Of a stretch of 43,634 nucleotides of DNA, positions 16,874 through 25,440 are shown piece after piece. The position numbers and the translations under genes are program-made. How positions within the stretch are numbered: the stretch's first letter is position 1; the number at the start of each line of letters is the position of its first letter. The notes under the pieces were generated by a model. The model had not been told where the DNA came from. It searched no databases and saw nothing but the letters and a program-made list of their open reading frames with translations. The DNA comes from CBDUQI01 sp965369325 (GTDB lineage Bacteria; Pseudomonadota; Gammaproteobacteria; Steroidobacterales; JBCBZW01): contig CBDUQI010000020.1 in NCBI GenBank assembly GCA_965369325.1, forward strand, positions 1 through 43,634, in the 5' to 3' direction.

Positions 16874-18163
16874 ATGACTTCTCCCGCCACCCATTTTGAA
16901 CCTGATCCCGATTCGCTAGCACCGATCTCGGCCGAGGATTTTGTCGGCTTCCTAAAGCGCCTGCTGTCTAAACAGAACGCGCATAAGCTGCGCCTGGCAA
17001 TTTTGGTGCTACATGTGGATGCCTCCAACCGGGTGGCGACCACGGCGGGGCGCGAGCAATCGGTGCTGGTGCAGCATGAGTACCGTGCGCTGCTGCGCGA
17101 TTGCCTGAATCGCTCGGCTGTAGTCGAGTGGATTGGAGACCGCAAATTCGGAGTGATATTACCGGGCGTGGCGGATGAGCGCACCGCCACGGCGCTGGTG
17201 GAGCGACTTACCCATGCTGCTAGGCCCAGCGCCTCAATTAACGGCAAGCGGGTATTTCTGGACATGTCCGCCGGCATCTCACTCTACCCCGCTCAGGCGG
17301 GTGATGCCGAGGAGCTGGTGCGCCGCGCGGAGCTGGCGCTAGAGCAGGCGCGCGACACACGCGCAGGCCATCAGCTATACAAGCCCAACTCCACCGTGCA
17401 GGTGGCATCGCTGCTGCATCTGGAAAGTGACTTGGAGAACGCGGTTGAGCGGGGCGAGATCACCGTCAACTTCCAGCCACAGATATGTGTGGAGACCGGT
17501 GCGAAAATCGGTGCTGAGGCGCTGATGCGCTGGAACTCAAGCGAGCGTGGCATTGTGCCACCGGATGTGTTCATCCCCATCGCCGAGCGCACCGGGGTGC
17601 TTGCGCCAATGACCTGGGCACTGTTCAAGCAGGTGGCGCAGCTAGCACAGGATCTAGCCCCGCGCAGAGAAAAACTGGATATGGCCATCAACGTGAGCCC
17701 CTCAGTGCTTACCGACCCGGAGCTGACGCCACAGATCAAAAGCATCATGGCCGCCATTGCGGACACCAGCGTTGAGCTGACTCTAGAGGTGACTGAACAG
17801 GCGTTCATGCAAGACCCGCAGGCCTGCCAAGTGAATCTGCACCGCTTACGTGCGCAGGGCGTGCGGATATCGATTGATGATTTTGGGACGGGCTTTTCGT
17901 CGATGGCGTACCTGCGCCAGTTGCCGGCCCAGGAAATGAAAATTGATCAGTCCTTCATTCGCCCAATCCGCGAGAACAAAACAGACTACAACATCGTGAA
18001 GGCGATGGTTGCTTTGGCTCGCGCGCTGGATATGAGCGTGGTCGCCGAAGGCGTAGAAGATCTTGATACGCTGAATGTGCTGGCTGAGCTCGGCATTGAT
18101 GTCGCGCAGGGCTACTATATCGCGCAACCGCTGAGCGCCGAGAAGTTTCTGGACTGGATGTAG
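16874..18163 (+). CDS. cyclic-di-GMP phosphodiesterase (degenerate GGDEF plus EAL)
   Basis: From the ATG at 16874 the protein is 429 residues with no signal or membrane segment; an upstream in-frame start would add 52 non-homologous residues. The N-terminal half has a GGDEF fold in which the signature is replaced by I-G-D-R-K-F, so cyclase activity is not expected. The EAL domain is complete: E-A-L-M-R-W, N-V-S, E-V-T-E, D-D-F-G-T-G-F-S-S, K-I-D and E-G-V-E-D. These are the metal- and base-contacting residues of active c-di-GMP phosphodiesterases. It is expected to hydrolyse c-di-GMP to pGpG in the cytoplasm. The gene is monocistronic and ends 37 bases before the convergent ornithine-cyclodeaminase-like gene. 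A second c-di-GMP enzyme lies at the other end of the NRPS locus. Confidence 0.9.
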   Translation: MTSPATHFEPDPDSLAPISAEDFVGFLKRLLSKQNAHKLRLAILVLHVDASNRVATTAGREQSVLVQHEYRALLRDCLNRSAVVEWIGDRKFGVILPGVADERTATALVERLTHAARPSASINGKRVFLDMSAGISLYPAQAGDAEELVRRAELALEQARDTRAGHQLYKPNSTVQVASLLHLESDLENAVERGEITVNFQPQICVETGAKIGAEALMRWNSSERGIVPPDVFIPIAERTGVLAPMTWALFKQVAQLAQDLAPRREKLDMAINVSPSVLTDPELTPQIKSIMAAIADTSVELTLEVTEQAFMQDPQACQVNLHRLRAQGVRISIDDFGTGFSSMAYLRQLPAQEMKIDQSFIRPIRENKTDYNIVKAMVALARALDMSVVAEGVEDLDTLNVLAELGIDVAQGYYIAQPLSAEKFLDWM

Positions 18164-18200
18164 CACCACCCGCCTAGGTGCTCCGGATGGGGCTGAGTAT

Positions 18201-19274
18201 TTACGCCAGGCGTACTTTTTCTATCGTGGCGCGCACGCCGAAGTCATATGGGTCTTTCGGGTCGGCGGGCTGATTCTCGATCATCATATGCGAGCCTATC
18301 CCTAAAGCGTTTGCCTTGGCGAGCAAAATATCTGCCACGATCTCATCTTCCAGCGCCCAGCCGGTGGAATCGAAAACGGTGCACCCGCTGCGCCACGGGT
18401 CATACTCGTGCGGTGCGCGCGCCAACTGCGCCAGATCCGGCCCGATTTCTCCGCGTGTAAGCTGCTGGCACTCGCCTTCCTTAATCGCCTGTTCGACGAA
18501 GTCTGCGCACACCAGCGCGCGCTTCAGCAACGATTGGGGCACTTCCACTTTGCCCGGAAAATCAGCACCTACCGCATTTACATGCAGATGTGGTTTAAGC
18601 GCGTTGTCAGCGAACACAGGGCCATCCCCAATGGGCACCGATGTGGCGGTGCAAAGAATGTCTGCGTTGCTGGCCACTTCCTGTGCGGGTGTACGGTGGA
18701 TGCGTATGTCACGCAATCCAGCGCGTAGTAGGCGCATAGCTAGTGACTCAAGCGCACTCGCGTCCGGGTCGTATACGTACACATCGGTAATTGGGAACAC
18801 GCGAGACAAGGCATGCAACTGGGTGACCGCCTGAGCGCCAGCACCGATCAGTCCCACGATCCTGGATTGGGGATGGGCGAGAATGCGGCTGGCCACCGCA
18901 GAGGCCGCGCCCGTACGCAAGGCGGTGGCAAAGGTACCGTCGATTAGGCTGTTGAGATGGCCGCTGCGGGTGTCGAAACTCAGGATCGCCGATAAAATGG
19001 TGGGTAACCCCAGGTCCGTTGGGTTTTGCGGATGGTAGCCAACCATCTTCATCGTCACTTGCCGCCCCGATGCCATTATGGGCATCCACTCCACCAGCCC
19101 GCGCGCCGGAGTGTCGTAGTCAAAACCTGCCCGCACGGGTACGTCGTGCAACTGTTCACTGTACGATGCGCTGGCTTGGTGCACGCCCTCGATCACCGCA
19201 TCCATAAGCGTATCCACGCCGACTTTCTGCACGATCTCCGCAACGTCTTGTACGGATAGGATGAGTGTTTTCAT
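18201..19274 (-). CDS. ornithine cyclodeaminase / mu-crystallin family protein
   Basis: This 357-residue protein has the family layout: an N-terminal dimerisation/substrate part with T-M-K-M-V-G (Lys near the substrate carboxylate) and T-A-L-R-T-G-A, then a Rossmann domain G-L-I-G-A-G-A-Q-A for NAD(P). A D-F-P-G-K segment near the C-terminal third fits the catalytic region. Members convert ornithine to proline, make or reduce cyclic imino acids, or, as SbnB, oxidise amino-acid conjugates to supply diaminopropionate for siderophores. The gene is divergent from the NRPS operon with 433 bases between, so precursor supply to the peptide is the natural guess. The exact substrate cannot be read. 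Confidence 0.85.
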   Translation of the reverse strand: MKTLILSVQDVAEIVQKVGVDTLMDAVIEGVHQASASYSEQLHDVPVRAGFDYDTPARGLVEWMPIMASGRQVTMKMVGYHPQNPTDLGLPTILSAILSFDTRSGHLNSLIDGTFATALRTGAASAVASRILAHPQSRIVGLIGAGAQAVTQLHALSRVFPITDVYVYDPDASALESLAMRLLRAGLRDIRIHRTPAQEVASNADILCTATSVPIGDGPVFADNALKPHLHVNAVGADFPGKVEVPQSLLKRALVCADFVEQAIKEGECQQLTRGEIGPDLAQLARAPHEYDPWRSGCTVFDSTGWALEDEIVADILLAKANALGIGSHMMIENQPADPKDPYDFGVRATIEKVRLA

Positions 19275-19707
19275 TTAATTTTTCTTCACATCGTCAGCTG
19301 GTGAGCGGTCAAGGTGAGCACTTGACATAGCACCCATCACGCTTGGGGGGGGGCTGCTACTCCCACATTGCGATCAGTCTACCTGCCCCGTCAGCCGATA
19401 CCAAGCAACTGCGCCCATATGTCATCGCACTTGCGACATGCGAGACGCATAAAGCTAGTGCTGATACGCGCAATGCCAATCATCTGCCACTTGGGTTTGA
19501 GTGACTGGGCGTTGTTGTGCGTACAATACATCGCATAGCCTTTTTCGCAGTCGATGACATCTGTATTATTGGCGCTGTACGCACCAATAAATACTGATGA
19601 TTCCAGGGCGTATTGATGGCTATCGAGCAGGCAGCGTCGCTCGCCTGCACCTTCGCCCGTGTTGTACCCAACACAACTCTGGAAACCAATAACAAAACGC
19701 GCTCGTG
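19275..19707. other. 433-base divergent control region of the NRPS locus
   Basis: No supported gene. It separates the ornithine-cyclodeaminase-like gene from the NRPS operon. Visible signals are the inverted repeat GTCAAG/CTTGAC with a 7-base spacer (19308-19326), a run of nine G (19345-19353), and a TACAAT -10-like hexamer on the plus strand at 19522-19527 with only a poor -35 (TTGAGT, 19-base spacer). The block from about 19400 to 19700 is less GC-rich than its neighbours. Confidence 0.45.
19308..19326. promoter_or_regulatory. inverted repeat GTCAAG-N7-CTTGAC, operator candidate
   Basis: A perfect 6-bp inverted repeat with a 7-base spacer, 34 bases upstream of the ornithine-cyclodeaminase-like start and inside the divergent region. 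Its size suits a dimeric regulator. No regulator gene is present in the window. Confidence 0.3.
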
Positions 19708-22284
19708 ATGAAGAATGTAGAGGATGTCTATCCATTGTCGCCGATGCAGCACCTGATGTTGCTGCATACGCTTGCCCACACCGGTGAAGATCTGATGTTC
19801 AATCAGTTTCAGTACACCTTGAGTGGGCCATTGGATGTGGCCGCCTTCCGTGCGGCTTGGCAGATGCTGGTTGAGCGGCACGCGGCGTTGCGTACGGCCT
19901 TCCTGTGGGAGAAGTTGAAAGAACCTCTGCAGGTGGTTCGCCAACAGGTCAGCGTGCCGTTTGAACTACTCGACTGGCGCGAGCGCTCCGCGCAGGAGCA
20001 AAGCGATTCTTTACAGGCGTTGGTGCGCTCAGACAAGAACCGCGCGTTTGAACTGGGCAAAGCGCCATTGATGCGTGTTGTGCTGGTGCAGTTAAGCGAG
20101 CTGAGCTTTCATCTGCTTTGGTCCAGCCACCATCTGGTGATTGATCGTTGGTGTCTTGGCACCATCTACCGTGAACTATTTGCCGCGTACGAGGCACATA
20201 CCCGTAACACTGAACCAAATCTGGAGCCCGCGCGATCCTATCGGCGGTACATCCAATGGATGAAAAACCAACCGATCGCGGGTGCACAACGGTACTGGTG
20301 TGAACGCTTGTCCGCGCTCGGCGAGCCGGCCACGCTATATCGCCCGGCACCTGGCATCAGCGAGCAGGCAGGCGATGACGTACAGATCGCACAGCGCAAA
20401 CTGGACGCGTCGATGACGCGTGAGTACTCACGCTCGCAGAAAGTCACCCCAGGAGTGGTTGTGCAGGCTGCCTGGGCGTTGGCGCTTAACCGGCTCACCG
20501 GGCTGCAGGACGTGGTGTTTGGCACCACTGTTTCTGGGCGCCCGCCCGATCTTGCCGATGTTGGCGATATCGTCGGCTCATTTGTGAATAACCTGCCGGT
20601 GCGTGCTCGCTTGTCTGCGAATCAACCCATCAGTGCGCTGCTTGAGGTGATGTTGCACGCCCAGCAGCATCGCTTGCCGCACGAGCATGTGTCCTTGCCC
20701 GAGCTGCATCAGTGGGCCGGACTGTCTGGCGATGAGGTGTTGTTTGATTCGCTGTTTGTCTGGTTAGCTGGCGAGACGCCCTGCGCGCCCGATGGTATTC
20801 AGTTTGAGGCGCTTGCCGGCCAGGTACACACCGCGTACCCCGTTACCTTAAGTGTTGCTGAAGATGGCGAGCAGCTTGTGTTGACCGTGCGCTGTCGCAC
20901 CGAGGGCATGTTGCGCGGCAGTGCACGCCAACTGGTTGATCAATGGGTGCAGTGCCTGGAGGCACTCACCCGTGCGCCAGCGCAGAATTCGCTGGCCGAG
21001 CTAGAGGGCTTTCGCGGTCATGAAACCTTGAACGCATTGCCAGTCGCAGGTGTGGTGATACCGATGCAGGCGGATGCCTCAGAAGGCTCGGTTGGCGATG
21101 CGGCCGGGCGCGAGCAAATCGCACGAGCCGATCTGGAAGACCTGTTGCGTAACGAATGGTGCCGGTTGCTGCAACTAGACAGCGTCGGTGCATTGGATAA
21201 TTTTTTCGACCTGGGCGGTAACTCGTTGCTGGCCGCCGCGCTGCATGCCTCGATCGAGGCAGGAATTCGTAAGCGTGTGCCGATGTTGCGCCTGTTTCAT
21301 CGCGCGACGCTCCGGGACATGGTCGATACGTTGCTCAAACGTGAGTGGCCGATTAAGCCCGATCTGGTGAGTCCGGTAAGTGTTCATCGTTCGAGGCCAG
21401 CGATATTCTGCATCGCCTCGCCGGAGGTCAATACGGTGGGTTATGCGCTGCTCGCCAGGCATATCGCCGAACAGCATTCGGTGTATCTGGTGCAATCGCC
21501 GCCTGGCAGTAACCGCGTGCGCGAGATGCAGCCAGCGGATGTTCCCGCTGTTGCCAGTGAGTATCTGCACGCGATCCGCCAGATCTCACCTAACGGGCCG
21601 TATCGTTTAATCGGTATGTGTTCCGGGGCGCATATTGCATTTGAAATGGCGCGCCAGTTGCACCGGCAAGAACAGCCGGTCGCGTTTTTGGGGCTGGTGA
21701 ATACCTGGGCGATGTACACCGTATCGAGGGTTTACTATCTGGCACGCGCGATGAACCGGGCGCGCTACTATCTTGGGCGCCTGCGTGATCTGACTCGCAT
21801 GAGCCCGACGGCGCGCAAGGCGCTGCTATTGCGGGTGCTGGCCCATCGCCTGCCAGGCAGCGGGGGCGAAGCGTCGATGCCCACTGACGATGCGTTGGCC
21901 AGACCGGCGGCCGCGGGGGCTGCGACCGAGCCGCCCGCTGAGCGTGCGGACAGCGCAGCGCAACAGATGTTGCCCTCGCATACCGCGCCCTGGATTAACG
22001 AGGTGGGCTGGTCGTGGATGAACCCGGGGCTTGAAAAATACTCAGGCCCAGTCACGGTGTTCCGTATTCGACCACAGCAGTACTGGCGTATCTCCAGTGC
22101 CGCACTGGGCTGGAACTTGCACGCAGAGCACGTCGTGGTACAACGCCTGCCCGGTCGGGAACACGATGATATTTTGCGCGAGCCCGATGTGCGCGAAATT
22201 GGCGCGCGTCTAAATCAGGCGTTGGCTCAGGCGGCAGATGTGCCATCGCAGGACAGTAAACAGATTGCCCAACCAGCATTCTAA
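19708..22284 (+). CDS. NRPS termination protein: condensation - carrier - thioesterase, no adenylation domain
   Basis: The 858-residue protein (ATG 19708; a GTG at 19705 adds one residue) starts with a condensation domain: Y-P-L-S-P-M-Q at the N-terminus and HHLVID at 141-146, the HHxxxD catalytic motif. It then goes straight to a carrier domain with L-G-G-N-S (Ser506, phosphopantetheine site) without an adenylation domain, so the carrier must be loaded in trans. The thioesterase (about 565-850) has G-M-C-S-G, placing Cys638 where Ser is usual. Asn665 (L-V-N-T-W) sits where the triad Asp is expected, and His819 follows in R-E-H-D-D. A long A/P-rich insert lies in the lid region (about 715-760). 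By logic it accepts the chain from the C-A-PCP-E protein, adds the last residue and releases the product. First gene of the operon; the next starts 13 bases after its stop. Confidence 0.9.
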   Translation: MKNVEDVYPLSPMQHLMLLHTLAHTGEDLMFNQFQYTLSGPLDVAAFRAAWQMLVERHAALRTAFLWEKLKEPLQVVRQQVSVPFELLDWRERSAQEQSDSLQALVRSDKNRAFELGKAPLMRVVLVQLSELSFHLLWSSHHLVIDRWCLGTIYRELFAAYEAHTRNTEPNLEPARSYRRYIQWMKNQPIAGAQRYWCERLSALGEPATLYRPAPGISEQAGDDVQIAQRKLDASMTREYSRSQKVTPGVVVQAAWALALNRLTGLQDVVFGTTVSGRPPDLADVGDIVGSFVNNLPVRARLSANQPISALLEVMLHAQQHRLPHEHVSLPELHQWAGLSGDEVLFDSLFVWLAGETPCAPDGIQFEALAGQVHTAYPVTLSVAEDGEQLVLTVRCRTEGMLRGSARQLVDQWVQCLEALTRAPAQNSLAELEGFRGHETLNALPVAGVVIPMQADASEGSVGDAAGREQIARADLEDLLRNEWCRLLQLDSVGALDNFFDLGGNSLLAAALHASIEAGIRKRVPMLRLFHRATLRDMVDTLLKREWPIKPDLVSPVSVHRSRPAIFCIASPEVNTVGYALLARHIAEQHSVYLVQSPPGSNRVREMQPADVPAVASEYLHAIRQISPNGPYRLIGMCSGAHIAFEMARQLHRQEQPVAFLGLVNTWAMYTVSRVYYLARAMNRARYYLGRLRDLTRMSPTARKALLLRVLAHRLPGSGGEASMPTDDALARPAAAGAATEPPAERADSAAQQMLPSHTAPWINEVGWSWMNPGLEKYSGPVTVFRIRPQQYWRISSAALGWNLHAEHVVVQRLPGREHDDILREPDVREIGARLNQALAQAADVPSQDSKQIAQPAF

Positions 22285-22297
22285 ATAGGTATACAAA

Positions 22298-23485
22298 ATG
22301 AAAAAAATTCTGTTTGCATTGTTGATGGCCGCTCTGGCGGGCACTGCTCAAGCACACAAACTGGGCGAAAGCTACATCTTCCTCAGCGTCTATGACGATT
22401 ACATGGAAGGTCGGTATGAGGTCACCATGCTCGATCTCAATGCCGCGTTAGGATTAAGCATCAGCACCAACACCGATGCGCGCATGGATCAGATTGAGCC
22501 GCATCTTGGGCGCATCCGCAGTTACTTGCTGGAGAATTCTTCGTTTGCCATCGCCGCTCAACCACTGAGCGTGAAGTGGACCGGCGTTGACATTGTGACG
22601 CCGGGCAGCAACCAATACCTGGGCATGTCGTTCGAGCTGGAACCTCGAATGCCGCGACCGCAGAGTATCGAGGTGGAGTTCACAGCGTTGTTCGAAATCG
22701 ACCCCAAGCGGACTAATATGCTTGTGTTCGAGAACGATTGGAAGACTGGCAAAATCCATCAAGAGATACTGATTGCGGCCACTTTCATGTCCGGATCGCC
22801 TAGTCAGAAGGTGACGCTGGATGATCCGTCATGGCTCACCGGCATGTGGGCCGTGATCAAGCTCGGTGCCCATCATATCTGGATTGGCATCGATCACATT
22901 CTGTTTTTGCTGGCACTTCTGCTGCCTTCGGTAACACGACGTCGCGGCAACGGTGAGCGCGTAGGCGTGGACAGTTTTCGCGAAGCCCTGATCGCGGTGG
23001 CCAAAGTGGTCACGGTGTTTACCCTTGCGCACTCGATTACGCTAAGTGTGGCGGCGCTTGAGCTGGTGCGTCTGCCTTCACGTTTCGTCGAATCCGTTAT
23101 CGCTCTGTCTATTGCGATTGCCGCCTGGGACATTATCCGCCCGTTATTTAGGTACAGCATTCTGTGGGTGGTGTTTGCGTTCGGGCTGTTTCACGGTTTC
23201 GGGTTTGCCAGCGCGATGGCTGATATCGGGATTCAGAAACAGTACCTGGTCTCCTCGCTGTTGGGCTTTAACATCGGCGTGGAGCTTGGCCAACTGGCAA
23301 TTGTGGTGGTGGTATTCCCGATTCTTTATCTTCTCTCGCGCTTCAGACTCTACAACCGCTACCTGATTGTGCTTGGTGCGGTTGGCTTGATGGCCATCTC
23401 GTTGTACTGGTTTACCGAGCGTGCGTTTGAGGTGGATTTACCCGCAGGCGCCATCGTTAACTGGATTATTGGTCGGGAGGCCTGA
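22298..23485 (+). CDS. HupE/UreJ-family membrane protein in the NRPS operon
   Basis: A 395-residue protein with a clear signal peptide (K-K-I-L-F-A-L-L-M-A-A-L-A-G-T-A-Q-A), a periplasmic domain of about 170 residues, and a C-terminal membrane part with six or seven helices. The membrane part carries the HupE/UreJ_2 motifs: G-x-x-H-I-W-I-G-I-D-H-I-L-F, T-L-A-H-S-I-T-L, F-G-L-F-H-G-F-G-F-A and G-F-N-I-G-V-E-L-G-Q. The His and Asp residues in the membrane resemble those of nickel/cobalt permeases, but this long form has no settled function. Spacing of 13 and 33 bases to its neighbours puts it in the NRPS operon, so it may move metal for, or together with, the peptide. That would fit a metallophore or a metal-loaded product, but the link is inference. 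Confidence 0.82.
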   Translation: MKKILFALLMAALAGTAQAHKLGESYIFLSVYDDYMEGRYEVTMLDLNAALGLSISTNTDARMDQIEPHLGRIRSYLLENSSFAIAAQPLSVKWTGVDIVTPGSNQYLGMSFELEPRMPRPQSIEVEFTALFEIDPKRTNMLVFENDWKTGKIHQEILIAATFMSGSPSQKVTLDDPSWLTGMWAVIKLGAHHIWIGIDHILFLLALLLPSVTRRRGNGERVGVDSFREALIAVAKVVTVFTLAHSITLSVAALELVRLPSRFVESVIALSIAIAAWDIIRPLFRYSILWVVFAFGLFHGFGFASAMADIGIQKQYLVSSLLGFNIGVELGQLAIVVVVFPILYLLSRFRLYNRYLIVLGAVGLMAISLYWFTERAFEVDLPAGAIVNWIIGREA

Positions 23486-23518
23486 GCCGCACCGCAAGGT
23501 GCCGGTAGGTTGGGTGTG

Positions 23519-25126
23519 ATGAGTGACCTTATTCACCGTTACGTGGATATTTGGGCCGAGCGCTCCCCGCAGAGTGTGGCGGCGGCCTTCCTCAAGCAGC
23601 GCCTGAGTTACTCGCAGCTCTCTTGCTTGAGCAACCAATTGGCCCACACGTTGATCCAACGCGGCGTCAGCCGCTGGGATCGCGTGGGCATTTACATGGA
23701 CAAAAGCCTGTACACGCCGGTGGCGATGTACGGCATCATGAAGGCGGGCGCGGCCTATGTGCCGCTCGACCCGTCGGCCCCACCTGAACGTACGGCTGGC
23801 GTTATCGCCGATTGTGGTATTACGCACCTTATCAGCGCTAAGAATAAGCTGGCTCGACTGCATGGTTTGACGCAGAGCGGGACCGTGCTCGACACGGTAG
23901 TTGGCCCCACCAAGGCCGAGGCCAACAAGCGGGCGGGGCAGGCGAGCTTTTCCTGCATTGGCTGGGATCAGGTGATGGCAAGCGCCCGCACGGGATTACC
24001 GGACGTCAAAATCCTGAGCTCGGACCTGGCGTATATCATCTATACCTCCGGCTCGACCGGCAGGCCGAAGGGCATCATGCATACCCATGCCAGCGGCTTG
24101 GCGTTTGCGCGCTGGGCCGCCAGTGAGTATGCGTTGAGCTCACAGGATCGGCTGAGCAATCACGCGCCCCTGCATTTCGACCTTTCCATTTTCGATTTTT
24201 TCGCTGCCGTGGTGAGCGGCGCGCGAACCGTGGTGATCCCGGAGGATTACACTAAACTGCCGGCCAGTTACTCCCAGCTGCTGGTCGAGCAGGGCGTGAC
24301 AGTCTTGTTCACTGTCCCCTTTGCACTGGTGCAATTGTTGCTACGTGGCATGCTGGAGCAGCGCGACCTGTCGGCGCTGCGCTGGGTTTTGTTCGGCGGT
24401 GAACCCTTTGCGCCGCGCCATCTGCACGATCTGATGCAGGCATTGCCCACGCCCCAGTATGACAACATGTACGGCCCGGCCGAGGTTAACGGGGTTACCC
24501 ATCACACGTTGCCCGGCCCGCCACCGGCCGATCAAGCGATTCCGATCGGGCCGATCAGTCAGATTAGCGAATGCTTGATCGTGGACGCAGACAACCAACC
24601 CGTGCAGCAGGGCGAGATGGGTGAGCTGCTCGTACGCAGCCCCACGATGATGCGCGGATACTGGAACCGGCCGGATTTGAATGCCTTAGCTTTTCATCGC
24701 ATCCAGGTGCTGCCGGAGTACGAGCTGCGTTACTACCGCACGGGTGATCTGGTGCGCGAGGAGAGCGATGGGCAGATGCTGTTCGCCGGCCGTAAAGACC
24801 GGCAGATAAAAGTGCGCGGTTACCGAGTTGAGCTTGATGAGATTGAAACTGCGCTGCTCAGCAATCCACAAGTAGAGGAAGGTGCGGTGATCAGCGTGCC
24901 TGACATTGACGGCAGCCAGCAGATTCGAGCATTTGCTATTCCAAAAGGTGGCTCTCAGGTTGAGGAGCGGGAGTTGATGAGCCATTTGAAGGATCGGCTG
25001 CCCTGGTACGCCGCGCCTGCACAAGTCACGTTAACCGAGAGCTTTCCACGCACCACTACTGGCAAGATCGACCGCACCACCCTGCGCGCGCAAACAGTGG
25101 CGGCGATGGATGCACAACAGCCTTGA
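23519..25126 (+). CDS. standalone amino-acid adenylation enzyme (carrier-protein ligase)
   Basis: The 535-residue product from the ATG at 23519 (TTG at 23510 and GTG at 23516 are alternatives) is a complete adenylation enzyme. It has the P-loop YTSGSTG-R-P-K-G from 175, H-F-D-L-S-I-F-D, M-Y-G-P-A-E, Y-R-T-G-D-L, and the a10 lysine 516 in T-T-T-G-K-I-D-R. It has no carrier domain of its own and resembles the free-standing ligases that load a free-standing carrier, such as the prolyl ligases of pyoluteorin and prodigiosin pathways and DltA. By my alignment to GrsA its pocket reads D-L-F-F-L-G-M-G-V, which I cannot assign. The carrier gene 68 bases downstream is its likely partner. It may also load the adenylation-less module at 19708. 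Confidence 0.9.
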   Translation: MSDLIHRYVDIWAERSPQSVAAAFLKQRLSYSQLSCLSNQLAHTLIQRGVSRWDRVGIYMDKSLYTPVAMYGIMKAGAAYVPLDPSAPPERTAGVIADCGITHLISAKNKLARLHGLTQSGTVLDTVVGPTKAEANKRAGQASFSCIGWDQVMASARTGLPDVKILSSDLAYIIYTSGSTGRPKGIMHTHASGLAFARWAASEYALSSQDRLSNHAPLHFDLSIFDFFAAVVSGARTVVIPEDYTKLPASYSQLLVEQGVTVLFTVPFALVQLLLRGMLEQRDLSALRWVLFGGEPFAPRHLHDLMQALPTPQYDNMYGPAEVNGVTHHTLPGPPPADQAIPIGPISQISECLIVDADNQPVQQGEMGELLVRSPTMMRGYWNRPDLNALAFHRIQVLPEYELRYYRTGDLVREESDGQMLFAGRKDRQIKVRGYRVELDEIETALLSNPQVEEGAVISVPDIDGSQQIRAFAIPKGGSQVEERELMSHLKDRLPWYAAPAQVTLTESFPRTTTGKIDRTTLRAQTVAAMDAQQP

Positions 25127-25194
25127 AGCCCAGATGAGCACATAGCCGGACTCAGCGGTTCACGTATTTACCAACAAAGAAGATATTGCGAAAA

Positions 25195-25440
25195 ATGGAT
25201 ATACCCCAAACTCTCATCCAATACATCGCCGAGCAGTTGCTCGATGGGCGTCAAGCCGTCGAACCGGATGATAATCTGCTGAGCGACGGCATGGTGGACT
25301 CGCTGGCGATGCTGCGCCTGGTGGGTTTTATCGAAGAGTCGTATGGCATCAAAATTCCTCCGGAGCATTTCACCATTGAACATTTCCGCACGGTGGAGTT
25401 ACTCACGGCCTATATCGAGCGGGCGCTGGAACCGAGCTAA
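25195..25440 (+). CDS. free-standing acyl/peptidyl carrier protein
   Basis: An 81-residue acidic protein of the normal carrier length with D-G-M-V-D-S-L, where Ser36 is the phosphopantetheine site, followed by the usual helix II (L-A-M-L-R-L-V-G-F-I-E-E). The ATG at 25195 is preferred over a TTG nine bases earlier. The stop codon TAA is followed directly by the ATG of the large synthetase (zero spacing), so the two are translationally coupled. It most likely carries the residue activated by the 23519 enzyme and donates it to the first condensation domain of the 25441 protein. No phosphopantetheinyl transferase gene is present in the window. Confidence 0.9.
   Translation: MDIPQTLIQYIAEQLLDGRQAVEPDDNLLSDGMVDSLAMLRLVGFIEESYGIKIPPEHFTIEHFRTVELLTAYIERALEPS

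Noticed and set aside
18162..18182. Terminator at AGCACC/GGTGCT between the EAL and ornithine-cyclodeaminase-like genes
   Set aside because: Only six pairs around a nine-base loop and no T-run on either strand.
19391..19735. 114-codon minus-strand reading frame in the NRPS control region
   Set aside because: It starts inside the NRPS coding sequence, has no ribosome binding site, and its product is compositionally ordinary with no recognisable domain; more likely a chance frame in a less GC-rich spacer.
23519..25126. Firm assignment of the free-standing ligase to proline
   Set aside because: The pocket read D-L-F-F-L-G-M-G-V does not match the prolyl code I know, and no prolyl-carrier dehydrogenase is present, so specificity was left open.
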